Source: Uranotaenia lowii (lineage: Eukaryota > Arthropoda > Insecta > Diptera > Culicidae). From it: a stretch of 64,000 bases of DNA. Positions within the stretch are counted from its first letter, which is position 1. Every line of letters starts with the position of its first letter. The translations under genes and the position numbers were made by a program. The DNA is taken from contig NC_073692.1 of assembly GCF_029784155.1 (NCBI RefSeq), forward strand, positions 233,138,503 to 233,202,502, in the 5' to 3' direction. Shown here piece by piece: positions 42,216 to 54,604 of the stretch. The notes under the pieces were generated by a model. That model had not been told where the DNA came from, ran no database searches, and saw only the letters and a program-made list of their open reading frames with translations.

Positions 42216-45129
42216 ATATCCGAGATAGCGGCCAAAACTTTTGTTGGACCCCAACATATTTAATCGTTGAAAAGATTTATTCTTGACGATTCCGAAAGTC
42301 ACCAAAACACTTAAATTTAACAAAGCTGTTAGAAATTATACATTTTTCGGATTAAAATTGTTTTTTTTTCTGGACTTTTTCCATTCGCAGCTTATTTCTG
42401 ATAATCTGTTAAAATATATCGACTTTATTACAAAATATTGTGAAACTTGCATAAATTCACAATGAATCTAAAATATCAACCAAATCGGTCAACATTTGTG
42501 ACGTGAACGACAACAAACTACAGGTCAAATTTCCCCGAAGCGGATATTTCTTCCATGAAGTTTAAGGTTGGCTTTTTGAATTATATTGAAGCAGAACGTA
42601 GGTTTGCCTTAAACCGCACCACGCTGACATTTTTGTTTTAAGTCTTTTATCAAAATATTTTTCAATTAGGTGGTGTTTTGGGTGTTAAAAATGCAAGCGA
42701 GGCATTCAACTCTACACTCAAAATTTTAAATTCGTTATAAAATTTCGATGATTTTGTAAAGTTATACAAGAGTACCAATCTAGACTCAAAACTTATACTA
42801 ATACCTCGAAAACACATCCCAAGTTCAGGATTCTGTTACAGTTTTGTTTTTAATTTTCGACCTTGTTTATAGAAATTCTGTTCTGAATATTAATTTTTGA
42901 ATGACATTGAACTCATTTCAAAGGTTTTGGTTCCATATTTCCAAACCAAAAATTGTATTTCTATGATCATATTTCGGATTCTGTATCATGTTGAGGATTC
43001 TTTATTTTTAGTTCGAGTATGAAATTAGAAATGAAAGGCTGCTTAGAAATCCTGGTCCAAAGTTGTTTTTTTTTCATTTCATATGATTTATCATATCATT
43101 TACGAAAATTTTCAATTTTTTGATAATAATTTTGATTTCATGGGTTGATTTTCGACTTTCAACCTCAAGTTTTTCAGTAAAATAATAATTTTCCGAACAT
43201 AAACAAGACATTTTTTCTTTCATATTCAGTTTCAAAGTTCTTAAACTTAATTCTAATGAAAAATTTAAGTATAACAAAGCTTCAAATGGCGATCTAAAAT
43301 TAAAAACTCAGAATCAGATTCATCATTCGAAATTGATATTTTAATTCAGATTCACTATTCAAATTTAACATTAATTATTAAAATAATGAATTCCGATTAA
43401 AACCCACAACTACAGAATTTGAATTATAGATTCATGAATCAGGGCTCTGAAACATGGCTTATAAATATCTGATCTGGAATTAGGATTCGAAAATTGATTT
43501 TTTGTACATTTCAGTAATCGTATTGAAATTCGGAAACTGATTGAAAATTCTTATATTGAATTCAGTTTCAGAATTCAAATTCAGAATATGATTATGAGGT
43601 TCAAAATACAGAACATGATTTTGCTCGTAAAATATCTAATTTTTATTTATAAAACGTCTTCCGTAGGGTTATCATTATGGAATTTTATTGAAAAATATTT
43701 GCTGATAAAGAAACATGTAGCTGGTCTTCACCTAAAACATCTGCACAAACAATTCTATTGTTTTTCGGTACATCTTTAACTCCGTTGTGGTATGAGCCCA
43801 CTTGGTTGAATGATTCAACTGAATCAAAGCAATCGAAAGATTCCTTTTAATTCAACCACGGTTTTTCAATAACCAAATTTCAAACTAAAATCATAAATTT
43901 GGCTAAAGTTTTCAAGAACCAGATTTGAACCGAAAAATTTTAATCTCTCACTTTTATGTTTGATGTTTGATTTATGTTCATCATGTGTTTTCTATGAAAA
44001 TAATAATTATGTTATTATGGTTAATTATGGTTAATTATGGTTAAAATCTTTGAATTTGTTCAAGAGTTTGGAAGATTAAGTTTATTTAAAAAAAAATGAT
44101 AGCTTTCTTTAAAAACTTATTTTAGACTTAAATCTAATCTAACAGACTCTTCAACAAGTTGAAAGATTTTAACCTTCGATGGAGGCGAATTCCATATTTT
44201 GTTGCTAAAAGCTTCAGTAGTATTAAAGAAATTTGGCTCACCTTTTTAGAAATTTTGGGACGTGTTTTCTTAAGTTATGATTTAAACCTCTAGAGTCCAA
44301 TTTTTTTCGCTGATAAATTCAAAAAAGCTTAGTGTTATGATTACAAACAAAATTCAAATTCCTAAATTCAACATAAATTAACACATCCATTTTTCTCTTT
44401 GAGTTGTTTTTATTAAAATTTGCTCACAAATAACTGAGATTTTTCAACTTATATGAAGAATAAATATTGTGCATATTTTTCGAATTGCGTCGTACTTTCC
44501 CAACTCCGTTTTTCTTTTTTTTACCTATTATGTGCTGCATGTGTTCATTCAAAAACTGAAAATTAGCTAATATAATTTTTCAAATATCGATAAAGCTAAT
44601 AAAAATTAAATGCATTCGCCGCCTCAACATTTTTTTAATGTTAAAAAAATATTTCATATTCAAATTATGATGCTTCGTTCGCTTTATTCAATAAATATTA
44701 TAAGAGTACATGATGTATCAATAACTGTGGGTAGACATTCAAAAATTTCCAGATTTTTTCGGGCATACACGGGTTTTTCAAGTAGAGTAAACAAGTAAAG
44801 CAAACTACGGTCTGACTGGTTGCCGTAATATTGTAAAAATAAATCCGTATTTTGCTGAATTTATACACAGGAAAAAACAGAAAACTCAAGCTGGGCTACT
44901 TTTTTTAGCTAGCTTTATCTAAATTTATTTTTATGAGGACGTTTGAAAAACGATTTAAATGTTGGATATTTTGTTCGAATAATCACTGTTTTCTGCCTAG
45001 ATTTTCCAGGATTTTGTTTTAAAAAAATTCCAAATCTTATGGTCAGATTTTACCATGTTTTATAAAAAAATATAGTCCTGATTTGCTCAGCCTTCATAAA
45101 TGCGAGAAAAAAATCGACAATACTCACAC
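42216..45129. other. Long AT-rich region with degenerate GAATTCAAATTC-like words
   Basis: No coding-like frame. 42840-43620 is dense in words such as AATTCAGATTCA, GAATTCAAATTCAG and TTCAAATT, a low-order degenerate repeat also seen near 10060-10600, 27400-27600, 48590-48700, 59750-60240 and 61500-61800. A 10-bp unit TTAATTATGG is repeated near 44015-44044. Confidence 0.4.
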
Positions 45130-45334
45130 TAGGGGGCCCCCTTAGCTTATATTTGAGATAGTTTTTCAAGGGGCTCCCTTAGCTTACTTATTTTACGTTT
45201 CAATTCCGATTTTCTAGTTTCAATTTTCTTACCTAGATTATAATAGCACTTGGTATGATTGAAGTTATGTTTTTTTTTATTCGGGGGCCCGAGTCAATTG
45301 CCCCCATTGCCTCCCCCCTCTTAAAACGGCCTTG
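45130..45334 (-). repeat. hAT-like family C, terminal fragment
   Basis: Its minus strand matches the left 200 bp of 9215-11201: CAAGGCCGTTTTAAGAGG, then GGGGGCAATTGACTCGGGCC and AAGGGGGCCCCCTAG. One terminus only, lying in reverse orientation. Confidence 0.6.
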
Positions 45335-47712
45335 GGTAAAACTGAAATCTATTGGAACAGTTGGAAATGATGTTAAATTCGATTTTTCACTTTTTTTTAT
45401 ACAAAAATTGTTTTTTCATCTTCTTTTAATGACAAAATTATGTACCTACTGATTCAGGATCGTTTTGAGCCGAAGACTTTTTACGAACTAATTTTTAGTT
45501 ATGTCCAAAATCTGCTGCAAATAACTTTATTTATCTGTCAAAGAAACAACGAAGCCAATGTCACTGTCAAAGAAATAGGGAGTCTGAGAGGCTCCAATAA
45601 TAAGTTTCAACATTTTCAACATTTTACTCTGTACCATTTTGATGAACCAACTGTTCAAGTTAATCATGAATTTTTGTCTCATTATTAATGACATTTTCCA
45701 AACATATTCATTCATTTCCTGTCCCATTCCAGGGCCATTAATCATTTCTACAATAGCATACTGAAAACATACTCATTTAACTTTTATACATAGCTTTCTC
45801 CGTTCCTTTTTCTCCATATTTAACAACTGTCAACGGGAATATTTTTCGAATGTTCCCAATTCACGTTGATTTCCCTCTTTACAATACAATTAATTATCCT
45901 ATTATTATGTAATTTTATGTTCTATTCATTTGTGAACTGCTGTTGCTGCTGCTTTATACTAAACGATATGCTTCGTTTGTTGTTTCTGTTGTTCATCGCC
46001 ATGGAAAGTTTGCAATTAAGTTGTTCGCGATAGCAGAGATCGAGCTGTTTTAACGACGAATTCAATCACGATTGACATATTGTAACCCCGCAGCAGATTC
46101 TCCAATTAGTTTAGGTGAATCAGATAGAAGACAGAAATGCAAATGTTAGGAGGCCCTTCGATTGCATAAGAACAATAACAAAAAGGCGAGGGAAAGAAAA
46201 GGCCATGCTTGCGTTTGCTTCAACATAACTTTTCTGTTGCTTATTTTTATGTGTTACCAAATGCTGTAGGTTTTTTCGAGCAGATTTAGCAGTCAGGTAG
46301 GGATAAATTAACCGAAAACCATCTTATTGTGTAACAAAAAAACAACAGAAAACCTTTTCGTTTGCTAACTATCCGAACTTTAACTACTCGTCGTGTACTA
46401 TAAGAGCATAATCCAAGAAAACCATCGAGTACCATCAACATGAAAATGCTTTTGTCCAACTTCAGAGATCGAAGGGAAAACATCTTGTTGTCGCGTTTTG
46501 TTATTCTTTTTGTTGGTTATGTTTAATTTGTGTTTTTGTTTTTTTTTCTCAACCGATAGCCTTAAGTGCTGGAAGTTTTGTTTTACAGGCAATTCTAACG
46601 CTAGATCATGACGACAATTGACTGAAGGATTACTCTAAACGTTTGAATTACTGCTGAATTCTTCGAAATAGGAGCGGAAAATTAGCACAGTGTATGATTT
46701 TTTAGGCCTCCAAATGAATTTGAGGTTTGGTTAAAAATATTCCATCAGTAATATAAAGGAAAAAATAGAGACCACTTATTGGAGATGCCCTTTTTTCCTA
46801 CCCGATGTCAGTACCAACCGAAGAAACCAAATGTCCATAGAATAGTTTTCTAAAAGCCTACTCAACCTTTTCAAGGCTGTTTAGGCTGTTAGTGGGAACA
46901 ACCCGGATTGATATTTTGGCAATAAGGGTATATACGGACGATAGTATTGGCTAAAATTGGCCTCAGCCATAAACTCAAATTTTGTTTTTCTGGCAGTGCC
47001 AGTGATGCTAGGTGCGTTACTCAAATCAGTTTTTGCTTGTTTTAAACTAATATATAATAACAACTTTTTATTCATTACGGGGCGTCCCTAAATGGATGAA
47101 AATAAGCCATCTTTTTCTTATCAATTTTCAAGGTGAAGTTAAAACATCAACAATATTTTGTACATGTACTGCTTGATTGATTAAAAAGCGTTGTTTTCTA
47201 ACTTCTAAACGGATTTTTCTCGGATTTGTTCACTTTATTTGGTAAATCGAACAAAAAAAAACAAATTGTGTTGTAAAATTTTTAAATTTATGCCTTCAAA
47301 ACGATTTTTTTTAATTTTGTAAAATAAATCATGAAAAGTTTTTTCGAAGCCTCAAATACGATTTCAAATATGTCGATAATAAATTCAGGCGGAAACATTT
47401 GTTTTTCAATTTTTTTTATTTTTGTTGAGTAATTTATGGATTTTGACAAAATTTGCCGGATGTTGGTCGTCAATTTTCAAATCAAATGCCCGAATTTCGC
47501 CAGGTGTTTATATGAAATTGAACAGATTTGACCGTATACGTGCTGAAAAAATTCTGAAAACTTTTTACATGGAACTAGAATGCTTATTCAGATAGTTTTT
47601 GAGAAAGCATATCGATTCCCAAATATTACAAGGCATTTAGATGTTGAAAATAAGTATAAAAAGGAAACCGTTTCCATTCTCTCGATGCCGTTTAGCTTGC
47701 CAAACGCTAATT
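45335..47712. other. Unique and AT-rich DNA, no gene supported
   Basis: 45700-46650 is non-repetitive, with GCTGTTGCTGCTGCT near 45942 and moderate GC; nothing codes convincingly. 46650-47712 is AT-rich. Confidence 0.3.
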
Positions 47713-47720
47713 TTGAATAC

Positions 47721-49751
47721 CAGGGTGGCCAGCGAACCGGGAAAACCGGAAAATCCGGGAAAAAACCAGGAATTGAAAATGGGACCGGGAAAACCGGGAA
47801 AAAACCTGGCATTTCAAATCAAAACCGGGAAAATTCTTTATGGATCATTTCTCCTTATATTAACCCATTGAATTCTAAAGTTGATTTGTATCATCATTAT
47901 TTTTTTCTCAAAAGTGGTATAAAATCGGATTCTAGATAAAATCTAGATAAAATGTGGGGTAAAGTTGATTTTTTTTTTAAATAAAGATTTAAAGATTTTT
48001 GAACTCAGCGCATACATCTTACATTTTTTCATACACTTCAGATCAGTTTCAAAATTTTTTTGAGAATTTTATTTTGTAAGTTTTCTAAATTTTGACTGTT
48101 TTGCAATGAAAATAACAATTTTCCAAAAATCACAAAATTCAGTACACATTTTGTATCATAACCATACTTCAAGTGTTTGCATAAAAAATCATAATAAAAT
48201 CAAAATTTTCTGGTTCATGTTTATGGGGATGAATAACACGAGAGTGTTTAAATTCCAGAAAAAATTAAGGGGGTCTGTTACATGTCAAAAACTATTGAAA
48301 AATTTGTCCAAAAATGAAAATTCAAATTATTGACAAGTGGAAACGTGAAGAACTTATCCCTCATATTGTTAAAAAAAAAGTTTTTCGCAATTATGTTCAA
48401 TTTGTGTTCTTTGAGAGTAAAAAAATGCTTGAAAACAGAAAAAACTAAAGTGAGTGGTCACCATGTTGCATGGTTCATTAATGAATGCACAAACGTAGAA
48501 CAAAATTACATATATTCGGTGTGATTCTTTTAAACATTTTGCGCATTTATCTCAAAAAATCGAAATTGAAAAGCACATTAATGCCTTGGAATAATTTTCA
48601 AAATTTGAATTAGGACTTCAAATTTTAAATTCGAATTACGATATTCCTACATTTTTTCTGGTTGGTTTGCAAATTCAGAATAAAAATTCAGATTAACACC
48701 AAGGTGTCCAAAATTACAGAAAAATCTATAATTTCACAGAATCACAGAAAACCATCACAGGATTTTCGGGTTTAATAACAGAAAGTCAGAATATTATTTC
48801 GCAAAAACACAGAGTAAATTTCGGCAACCTTGATTACTACCTTAGGAACCCTAAAAAATCATTGCTGAAAAACACCAAAATTCGGCACTCTATATCTTTG
48901 AAATCATTGAACCAAATTACACAAGATATCTCGTATTGTATCCGCATGTTAACCCATATCGAGAATCAAGCACCCAAAACTGAGGTCCTAACAAAATTAA
49001 AATGGTTCAGATCAAAATCTTATTAAGTATTCAAGACATAATTGAAACAAAATTTCAGAATACTTAAGAGAAATAAGATTAGCGGATTCTGTTTTCACAA
49101 TTGCTTAGAAAATATTTAAATTAGAATATCAATGAGTAGCAATTAACTAGAGCTAATTAGAAATTAAAATTAAAATTCGAATCATAATACAAACTTGAAG
49201 TTAAGTTTTGATTAAAATATAGATCCGTAATTCACCCGAAATCCATCGTTGATGATTATATCACTGATTATATTTAAATTTCAAAATTCAGAAACCAGAG
49301 TTCCATAGTCAAATTCAGTGTGCGAAAAACTTATTTTTAATTGTAACATCATCGTTTTAATTCAATCGAAACGTTTTGATAAAATTATAAAAAATGTTAC
49401 ACCAGATATTGTTTTAGATATGAAGAATCGAATGGTATATGTACTTACCTCAAAATTGATCTCTTTGATCCCAATAGTCTCAATTATTTTATTACTCCTT
49501 TGCAATTTCTGTAGAAATCCCAACAAACAACATCGTTATCTGGATAGCCGTTGTTCGAAAAACTAAAAACTTCAAGGCCTCTTACACTTTTACCTTTTAC
49601 ATTCAAAAAACGTCTTATTAAACTAAATTTAATAAGAACCCTAATAAACATATTCATTTGTGTATTTTAAAACTGGAAGCATCATAAAATCTCAATCGAA
49701 AAACCGGGAAAAAACCGGGAATTTGAAAATGGAAACTCGCTGGCCACCCTG
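47721..49751 (+). mobile_element. Complete CCGGGAAAA family A element with target duplication
   Basis: Perfect 15-bp inverted termini CAGGGTGGCCAGCGA (47721-47735) and its inverse (49737-49751), flanked by TTGAATAC at 47713-47720 and 49753-49760 (one extra base on the right side). CCGGGAAAA units lie just inside each end in the same orientation: five at the left (47738-47830), two at the right (49702-49722), each followed by GGAATT(T)GAAAATGG. The 1.8-kb interior is AT-rich with no transposase; it includes a family F match (48860-48940). The CAGGG start and 8-bp duplication suggest hAT; P-type ends are an alternative. Confidence 0.8.
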
Positions 49752-49760
49752 ATTGAATAC

Positions 49761-50427
49761 ACTTGTTGAAGTGTTATTTGGACTGTTGTTTGTTTAAACC
49801 TTTAGGCGGGATTTACACAAACTGAATTGCTTGTCCTCGTTGACAATCAGGTTTTTCGTTTATCTTCTTCATTGGGCAATCATTGTTAAAGTTTTTGCAG
49901 GGAAACCTGCGATGTAACCACCGATTTGTATCGACTTTAGCTTCTCGCAACTAGCAGCAATTTATTCTTCAATATTAGCGGGGCTTGAAATTTTATGTTT
50001 TCCACTGAGGATATCCGAAAATTATGCAGCCTATTCGATTGTTTCCAGAACCATTTTGAGGTACTGCGATTAATGGGTTCACAATAATTTAAAAATTTTA
50101 AATTGTTGTTAGTTACATTAAAGAAAATAATAATTAAAACAACCTTTTTTTTTTGTTTCTGTTTCAACTTGCCTAGAAATTTCTCTGTCCATTTTCTATA
50201 GTAGAAACAGTTCTGCAAATCTTCATAGCCAAAATGTTTGGGAAAAAATCACAAAAAAAAACAACATAAAACTTTGGATCACTCACGTTCAACTTAAATT
50301 CCTTCTTATTTGTTGATGCATCCTTTGGTGAATAGGTACGAATGTTTACGTTATTCAATTACACCAGCTCAAAAAGGTGACAATTCCAAGTTTACTTTAT
50401 ATTGGTGTTTAAAATAAAAGCAAATTA
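49761..50427. other. No recognisable feature
   Basis: Moderately AT-rich. A 93-codon minus frame (49937-50218) has no motif. Confidence 0.3.
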
Positions 50428-50500
50428 AGCGTTGGTCATGGTATAGAGATAGCGTGTTCAGTTCTCATCTCGAGGGTTCAGGTTCAAATCTTCAAGCATA
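50428..50500 (+). mobile_element. tRNA-like sequence, probable SINE head remnant
   Basis: GCGTTGGTCATGGTATAGAG, then GATAGCG and GAGGGTTCAGGTTCAAATCT. It has an A-box-like TGGTATAGAGA and a B-box-like GGTTCAAATC at tRNA-like spacing, but a cloverleaf does not fold cleanly. No second copy in the window. Confidence 0.4.
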
Positions 50501-51529
50501 AAAATTTTTCAAGTCATTTTAAAACTCATTACAGTTTAAAACAATATTAAATTGAAATAAATAGTCATAGAAATCCAAAGCAAAGAAAAGTAATATTCTT
50601 TTTTTTATAAATTCTTTTTTTATTTAAGGTCTCATGTGTGAATAGCCTTCTACTCAGAGTTTGAGAGTATCGATACGAACTTTAATTTAAAGCTGAGTAG
50701 AATGCTATTCATTCGTTAAACAAAGCTGAATAAGCTTGAAGGAGCCTGTTTTATGGAACATTTGGTTACTTGGGTATATTTTCACATAAATGTGAATCGT
50801 GTATTATTCCTTGAAAATGAAATTTATAAATTTCAAAACGTTGTACCCAGGGTAACTTATTGAAAAGGCGAATTTTTTGCTGTCAAAAATGAGCATTTAA
50901 ACACATGTGACATGATGTCCTTACAACAAATTACCAACATAACAAAGGCTTCAAAATATGTTTAAAAATGAATTGTGTGACCAGCAGTGAGTTGAAAAAT
51001 ATGAATTAACAATGATTTGGGTGATGTGTTGTCTCAAGAAAGTTTTAACGTTGTTCAAATTTTTGAAAGTTATAATCGTAACGACTCGTGTTGCAAAGTT
51101 ATGAAAGTTTAAACATGTATATCTTCCTGAATTACGCCTTAGAGTTAAGTAATTAGATCACTTCAAAGAAACATGAAGTTTAACTGAGATACTATATTCA
51201 TTTGTATTTAACATTTTATTTATATAAAAAAAGATCACCATTATGAAACTTTTTAGTTCCAATTCTGTAAAAGAATCAAAATTTGAAATGTTGTAATAAT
51301 TGTAATTTTAATTACGTTCCGAAATTATGAGTTTCGAATATGGTAAATGCATCTACTTGAGGTTTAAAATGCAAGATTTGATTCAGGCTTTTCCTCAACG
51401 ATGATCCAAACTGGATTTCAATAACAAAAAAAAACTGAATAAAGAAACCGAAATCTGATCACAGACATCGAATTTTAATGTTTGGAAACACAAAATCCAG
51501 ATTTATTCTAACCTAAGCTTACAAGATAT
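50501..51529. other. AT-rich region, nothing supported
   Basis: No frames, repeats or signals recognised. Confidence 0.3.
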
Positions 51530-51810
51530 TTTTTGCCAACATCTGGGCCGTGCAATTTCGGGTTTTTTTTCCTAAATATCCGCCAATATAAAAATTATTC
51601 AATAAAAATAATGAAGAAAAGCACTTGAAACATGTTCTTTATATTAAAACATATCAGTTAATTTTGAATCATATTTTAAGTTAAGTATTAATTTTGATGA
51701 AATTCGCTCTAAAAATTCTGACGCAATTACTTATGAATCACATTTTTGTTTGATTTTGCAAATAAAATGAACAAAATCGGAAAACATCTGGTCAATCTGG
51801 CTTAGTTTTA
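51530..51810 (+). repeat. CCGGGC-repeat family B, worn copy
   Basis: CCAACATCTGGGCCGTGCAA at the left and AACATCTGGTCAATCTGGC at the right match the family layout, with an AT-rich middle resembling 35800-35960 (AAGCACTTGAAA...AAAACA.ATCAG). Confidence 0.45.
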
Positions 51811-51829
51811 TCTTAATGAAAATCGGGTA

Positions 51830-52100
51830 TTCGGGGCTAAATTTCTATCAACAAGTGAGGAATTTTTCAAAAAACTGTAGTAGAATTGTGAACCTGGAAT
51901 AAGATTTCGAGGTTTTGGCTTTAGTTCTAAGTCGAGGTTATTACTCTTGAATCATTTAAGAAGTTCATCAAAATTTGATGAAGAATTTGAAATTTTGAGT
52001 TTAGAGAAGAACATTTCGCTTGGAATTCGCTCATGGGGGCGGGTCTTTAACCTCCCCATTCCTAAGGCCATGCTGAGCAGGTTATTTTGGACACTCTTGC
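51830..52100 (+). repeat. Dispersed repeat family D, copy 1
   Basis: Collinear with 61770-62050: ATCAACAAGT, GAACCTGG(A/G)ATAAG, TTTCGAGGTTTTG, then CTCATGGG, GTTTAACTCCCCA-type and CGGCCAT(G/C)-type blocks. The 104-codon frame across it (51947-52261) is not a gene. Confidence 0.5.
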
Positions 52101-52565
52101 GGTTGTTGATTTCGAAAATTATATGTAATCAGCTACCACTGATATACCCTGTTTTAATGGCGGAAAGTCGAGTAAGACGGACACTCAAAGGTGGAATCGC
52201 AATAGAAAATCAGTTATTGCTTTTTTCATCGCAGTCTTTGTGCAGATATCGAATCGAATAAAATTCGCTGAATATCCTCCTGTTATTTCAACATGAACTA
52301 TACGCATGTAGTTAAAGAGGTTTACCTTTAGTATTGAAAACGTTTAATTGCCGGGAATCCGTTCACAATTACAACCTTATTTGTTGAAAAATGATACCTA
52401 TTCACTCCTGACGGAAAGTTCCTACCTTCAGTCAACCAGTCATGATCTAGCGTTGAAAGTGCCGCCCGCGTTCTCCATCAGCTCAAAAAACATCAAAATG
52501 TCAACTCGCAACTCTGTGATCCCGACATTTACCAAGTTCAATTTTTGACCATTTTTCGCGCTCAG

Positions 52566-53264
52566 ATCTGGCCAGTATGACCCAAAGCAGGCCCCCGTGG
52601 ACTCCTGGTCTGGACCTTTGGGCGAGCTAAAGGAATCTAGGACTGGGAAGCCCTTCTCGCTGACCAGTAGCCTGCGAAAGGGTTTGAATGAAAATCTGCC
52701 CCTGGATAAGAGCAGAGCTCAAGCCAGTAGCAGTGCTGCCACTACCGGTGGAAAGAACAACATCTATACCGACATAGCACTCGGAAAGACGATTCAAAAC
52801 TTGATGCGACCTTCTCCGGGAGGAAAGTCGTCCCCGGATCAGAAGGGGGAAACGCTCTGTAAGACGGCTTGCAACTTCCTGAAAAACAACAATCAAAGTC
52901 ACAGTATCGCAACTTGCACTGCTCTGTATCCGCACCGATGTGTTCAGGATTTGATCAAGGAAGAGCTGGGCCCCGTCAGTATGGGTTCCCTGACACGAAG
53001 TCCCGGATTCGGAAGCCTTAGCAATGCCGGCAGTCTAGTCAACATACACATCGAATCGGAACTGCAAAGCGTTCCCAGTAGTGGATTCCAGTCGCATCCG
53101 GGTTCCGGTAGGTCCAGCCCGGCCCAGCAAATGTTCCACCAAGGGTCTCCTCCGAAGCACCTCAGTGCCATTGGGAACTCGATCAGCATTCCGAGCAGTG
53201 CCCGGGTCAGTCGGGCGCCAAGTCCCTCGTTCCTGCAGGCGGCCACTGGAGGAGAGCACTCAAG
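52566..53264 (+). CDS. Internal coding exon of an unrecognised Ser/Gly/Pro-rich regulatory protein
   Basis: The best host exon in the window. A pyrimidine-rich acceptor (ATTTTTCGCGCTCAG) ends at 52565 and a donor (CAAG|GTTGGG) starts at 53265. The 699-bp exon is a multiple of three and phase 2 at both ends, so it could be skipped without changing frame. It encodes about 232 residues starting SGQYDPKQAPVDSWSGPLGE. Visible segments: a Lys/Arg and Ser-rich N-terminal third; IYTDIALGKTIQNLMRPSPG; a Cys/His-containing stretch (CKTACNFLKNNNQSHSIATC then TALYPHRCVQDLIKEELGP); then low-complexity Ser/Gly/Pro (SLTRSPGFGSLSNAGS, GSGRSSPAQQMFHQGS, SRAPSPSFLQ) with several SP sites. It looks largely disordered. 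Weak resemblance to eIF4E-transporter-like proteins came to mind, but it is too slight to name. GC-rich codon third positions contrast with the AT-rich flanks. No stop codons or frameshifts. Confidence 0.8.
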
Positions 53265-53269
53265 GTTGG

Positions 53270-53678
53270 GTCCTAACTGACACACATTTACTGTTACCTT
53301 TTTTGAGTTGTTCGACCTTATTCTTTATGCGTTTCTTTGCCCGGTTTGTTGCCGATGATGATTTGCGCCAAATGTTGATTTGAATTTTGATTTTTTACGT
53401 TTTCGCTCTTATTCCTTCATTACGTATTTTGTGTGCGTTTGTTTCCATTCGAGCAGTTTTAAGTCACGTTTTAATTAACACACATCCGCGTGAAATCGTC
53501 CGCGCCTAGAAATAAATAACAATTGAATACATAGTTCAACATTTGTGGAACGTAGCAATGTCTGATAAATGTTTTGAATAGAAATTTCTTTTGAATGGAA
53601 TAGTTTCAGTCTTAGGTTCAAAAAAAAGGGTTCAACTCGGGAATCTCCTAGTATTTTTATGCATGCAGAATTACATAC
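53270..53678. other. Start of the intron after the 52566-53264 exon
   Basis: AT-rich with T-runs. A shadow frame at 53081-53383 reads out of the exon and is not real. No feature otherwise. Confidence 0.4.
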
Positions 53679-53686
53679 ATTTAGAT

Positions 53687-53926
53687 CAGGCCTGTCAAAC
53701 TGGGGGTTCGTGGGCCGCATGCGGCCGCGGCCTAGGTCAATGCAGCCCGCGTAGCCCCGTCTTAAATTGTCACAAAAAAGCACCACTGATTTTTATGTAA
53801 AATATTACTGCAAAAAAAAAAAACTAAAGCTGAATGTACCGATTTAACTGATTTTGGCTGCGGCCCTTTACGTCATAATTTTTTTTTTAATGCGGCCCGC
53901 AAACCTAAACGAGTTTGACATGCCTG
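53687..53926. mobile_element. hAT MITE, 240 bp, perfect 8-bp TSD
   Basis: Termini CAGGCCTGTCAAACT and (inverse) CAGGCATGTCAAACT differ at one base. Flanked by ATTTAGAT at 53679-53686 and 53927-53934. Subterminal GGCCGCATGCGGCCGCGGCC and GCGGCCC blocks are typical of an animal hAT MITE group with TGTCAAACT ends. No ORF. It lies about 420 bp downstream of the coding exon, presumably in its intron. Confidence 0.92.
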
Positions 53927-54604
53927 ATTTAGATCCATACTAATAGAATCTAGAGATAGAATCCATTACATTAGTTCAGTGTTACAGAAAACATATAATA
54001 ACGTAGTAATTCAGAATAACATTTTTAAACTCATCAATTTTTTGTGAGAAAATGTGTAGAAATGTTGAAAAAAGTGGTTTAGGTGTGGAAGAGTGCAAAA
54101 CTTGTTCTCTTAGGATATATGAGTTCCCAGCCGCATTCTTTTGAAAATGAAGTTTTCCTCATCCTTATGATTTTCTACAAAACAAAAGTTGTTCCTTTGT
54201 GAATTTTTCAGTGAAAAAATCAGGTTAACTTATTGGTTAAAGTTTTAAGAACTAATTTTCTAAAATATACCATCTGGGTTCAATCTTTTCCTAATTCCTT
54301 ATTTGGAGACACATTTTGTCTTGTAAATGGCTCATGATAATTGTTGAGCTCAATTTAACTAATATTAATCTAAAAATAATTCATGATTTTTGTTTTCAAG
54401 AGTCTGAGAAAAAATTTCATTCATGAATATTTTCCTTGTATTCGGAGAAAAAATTTTCTTTTTTTTATTAAATGAAGGATATTTTGGAACAGAAAAACTC
54501 ACATGATTGTTCCTTCTCTTAAGCAAGTGAACCCTTTTAAATAATTATTTCTTCATATTTAAAAAACACGATTTATGAATTGGCGATCAAAACGAAACTC
54601 ATGG

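Noticed and set aside
51947..52261. 104-codon frame before the main exon
   Set aside because: Its first part is dispersed repeat family D, found again at 61770-62060.
52348..52548. Possible exon just upstream of the main exon (frame ending TFTKFNF)
   Set aside because: Has a fair acceptor (CTACCTTCAG) but the only available donor gives a 50-bp intron with a phase that creates a stop in the next exon.
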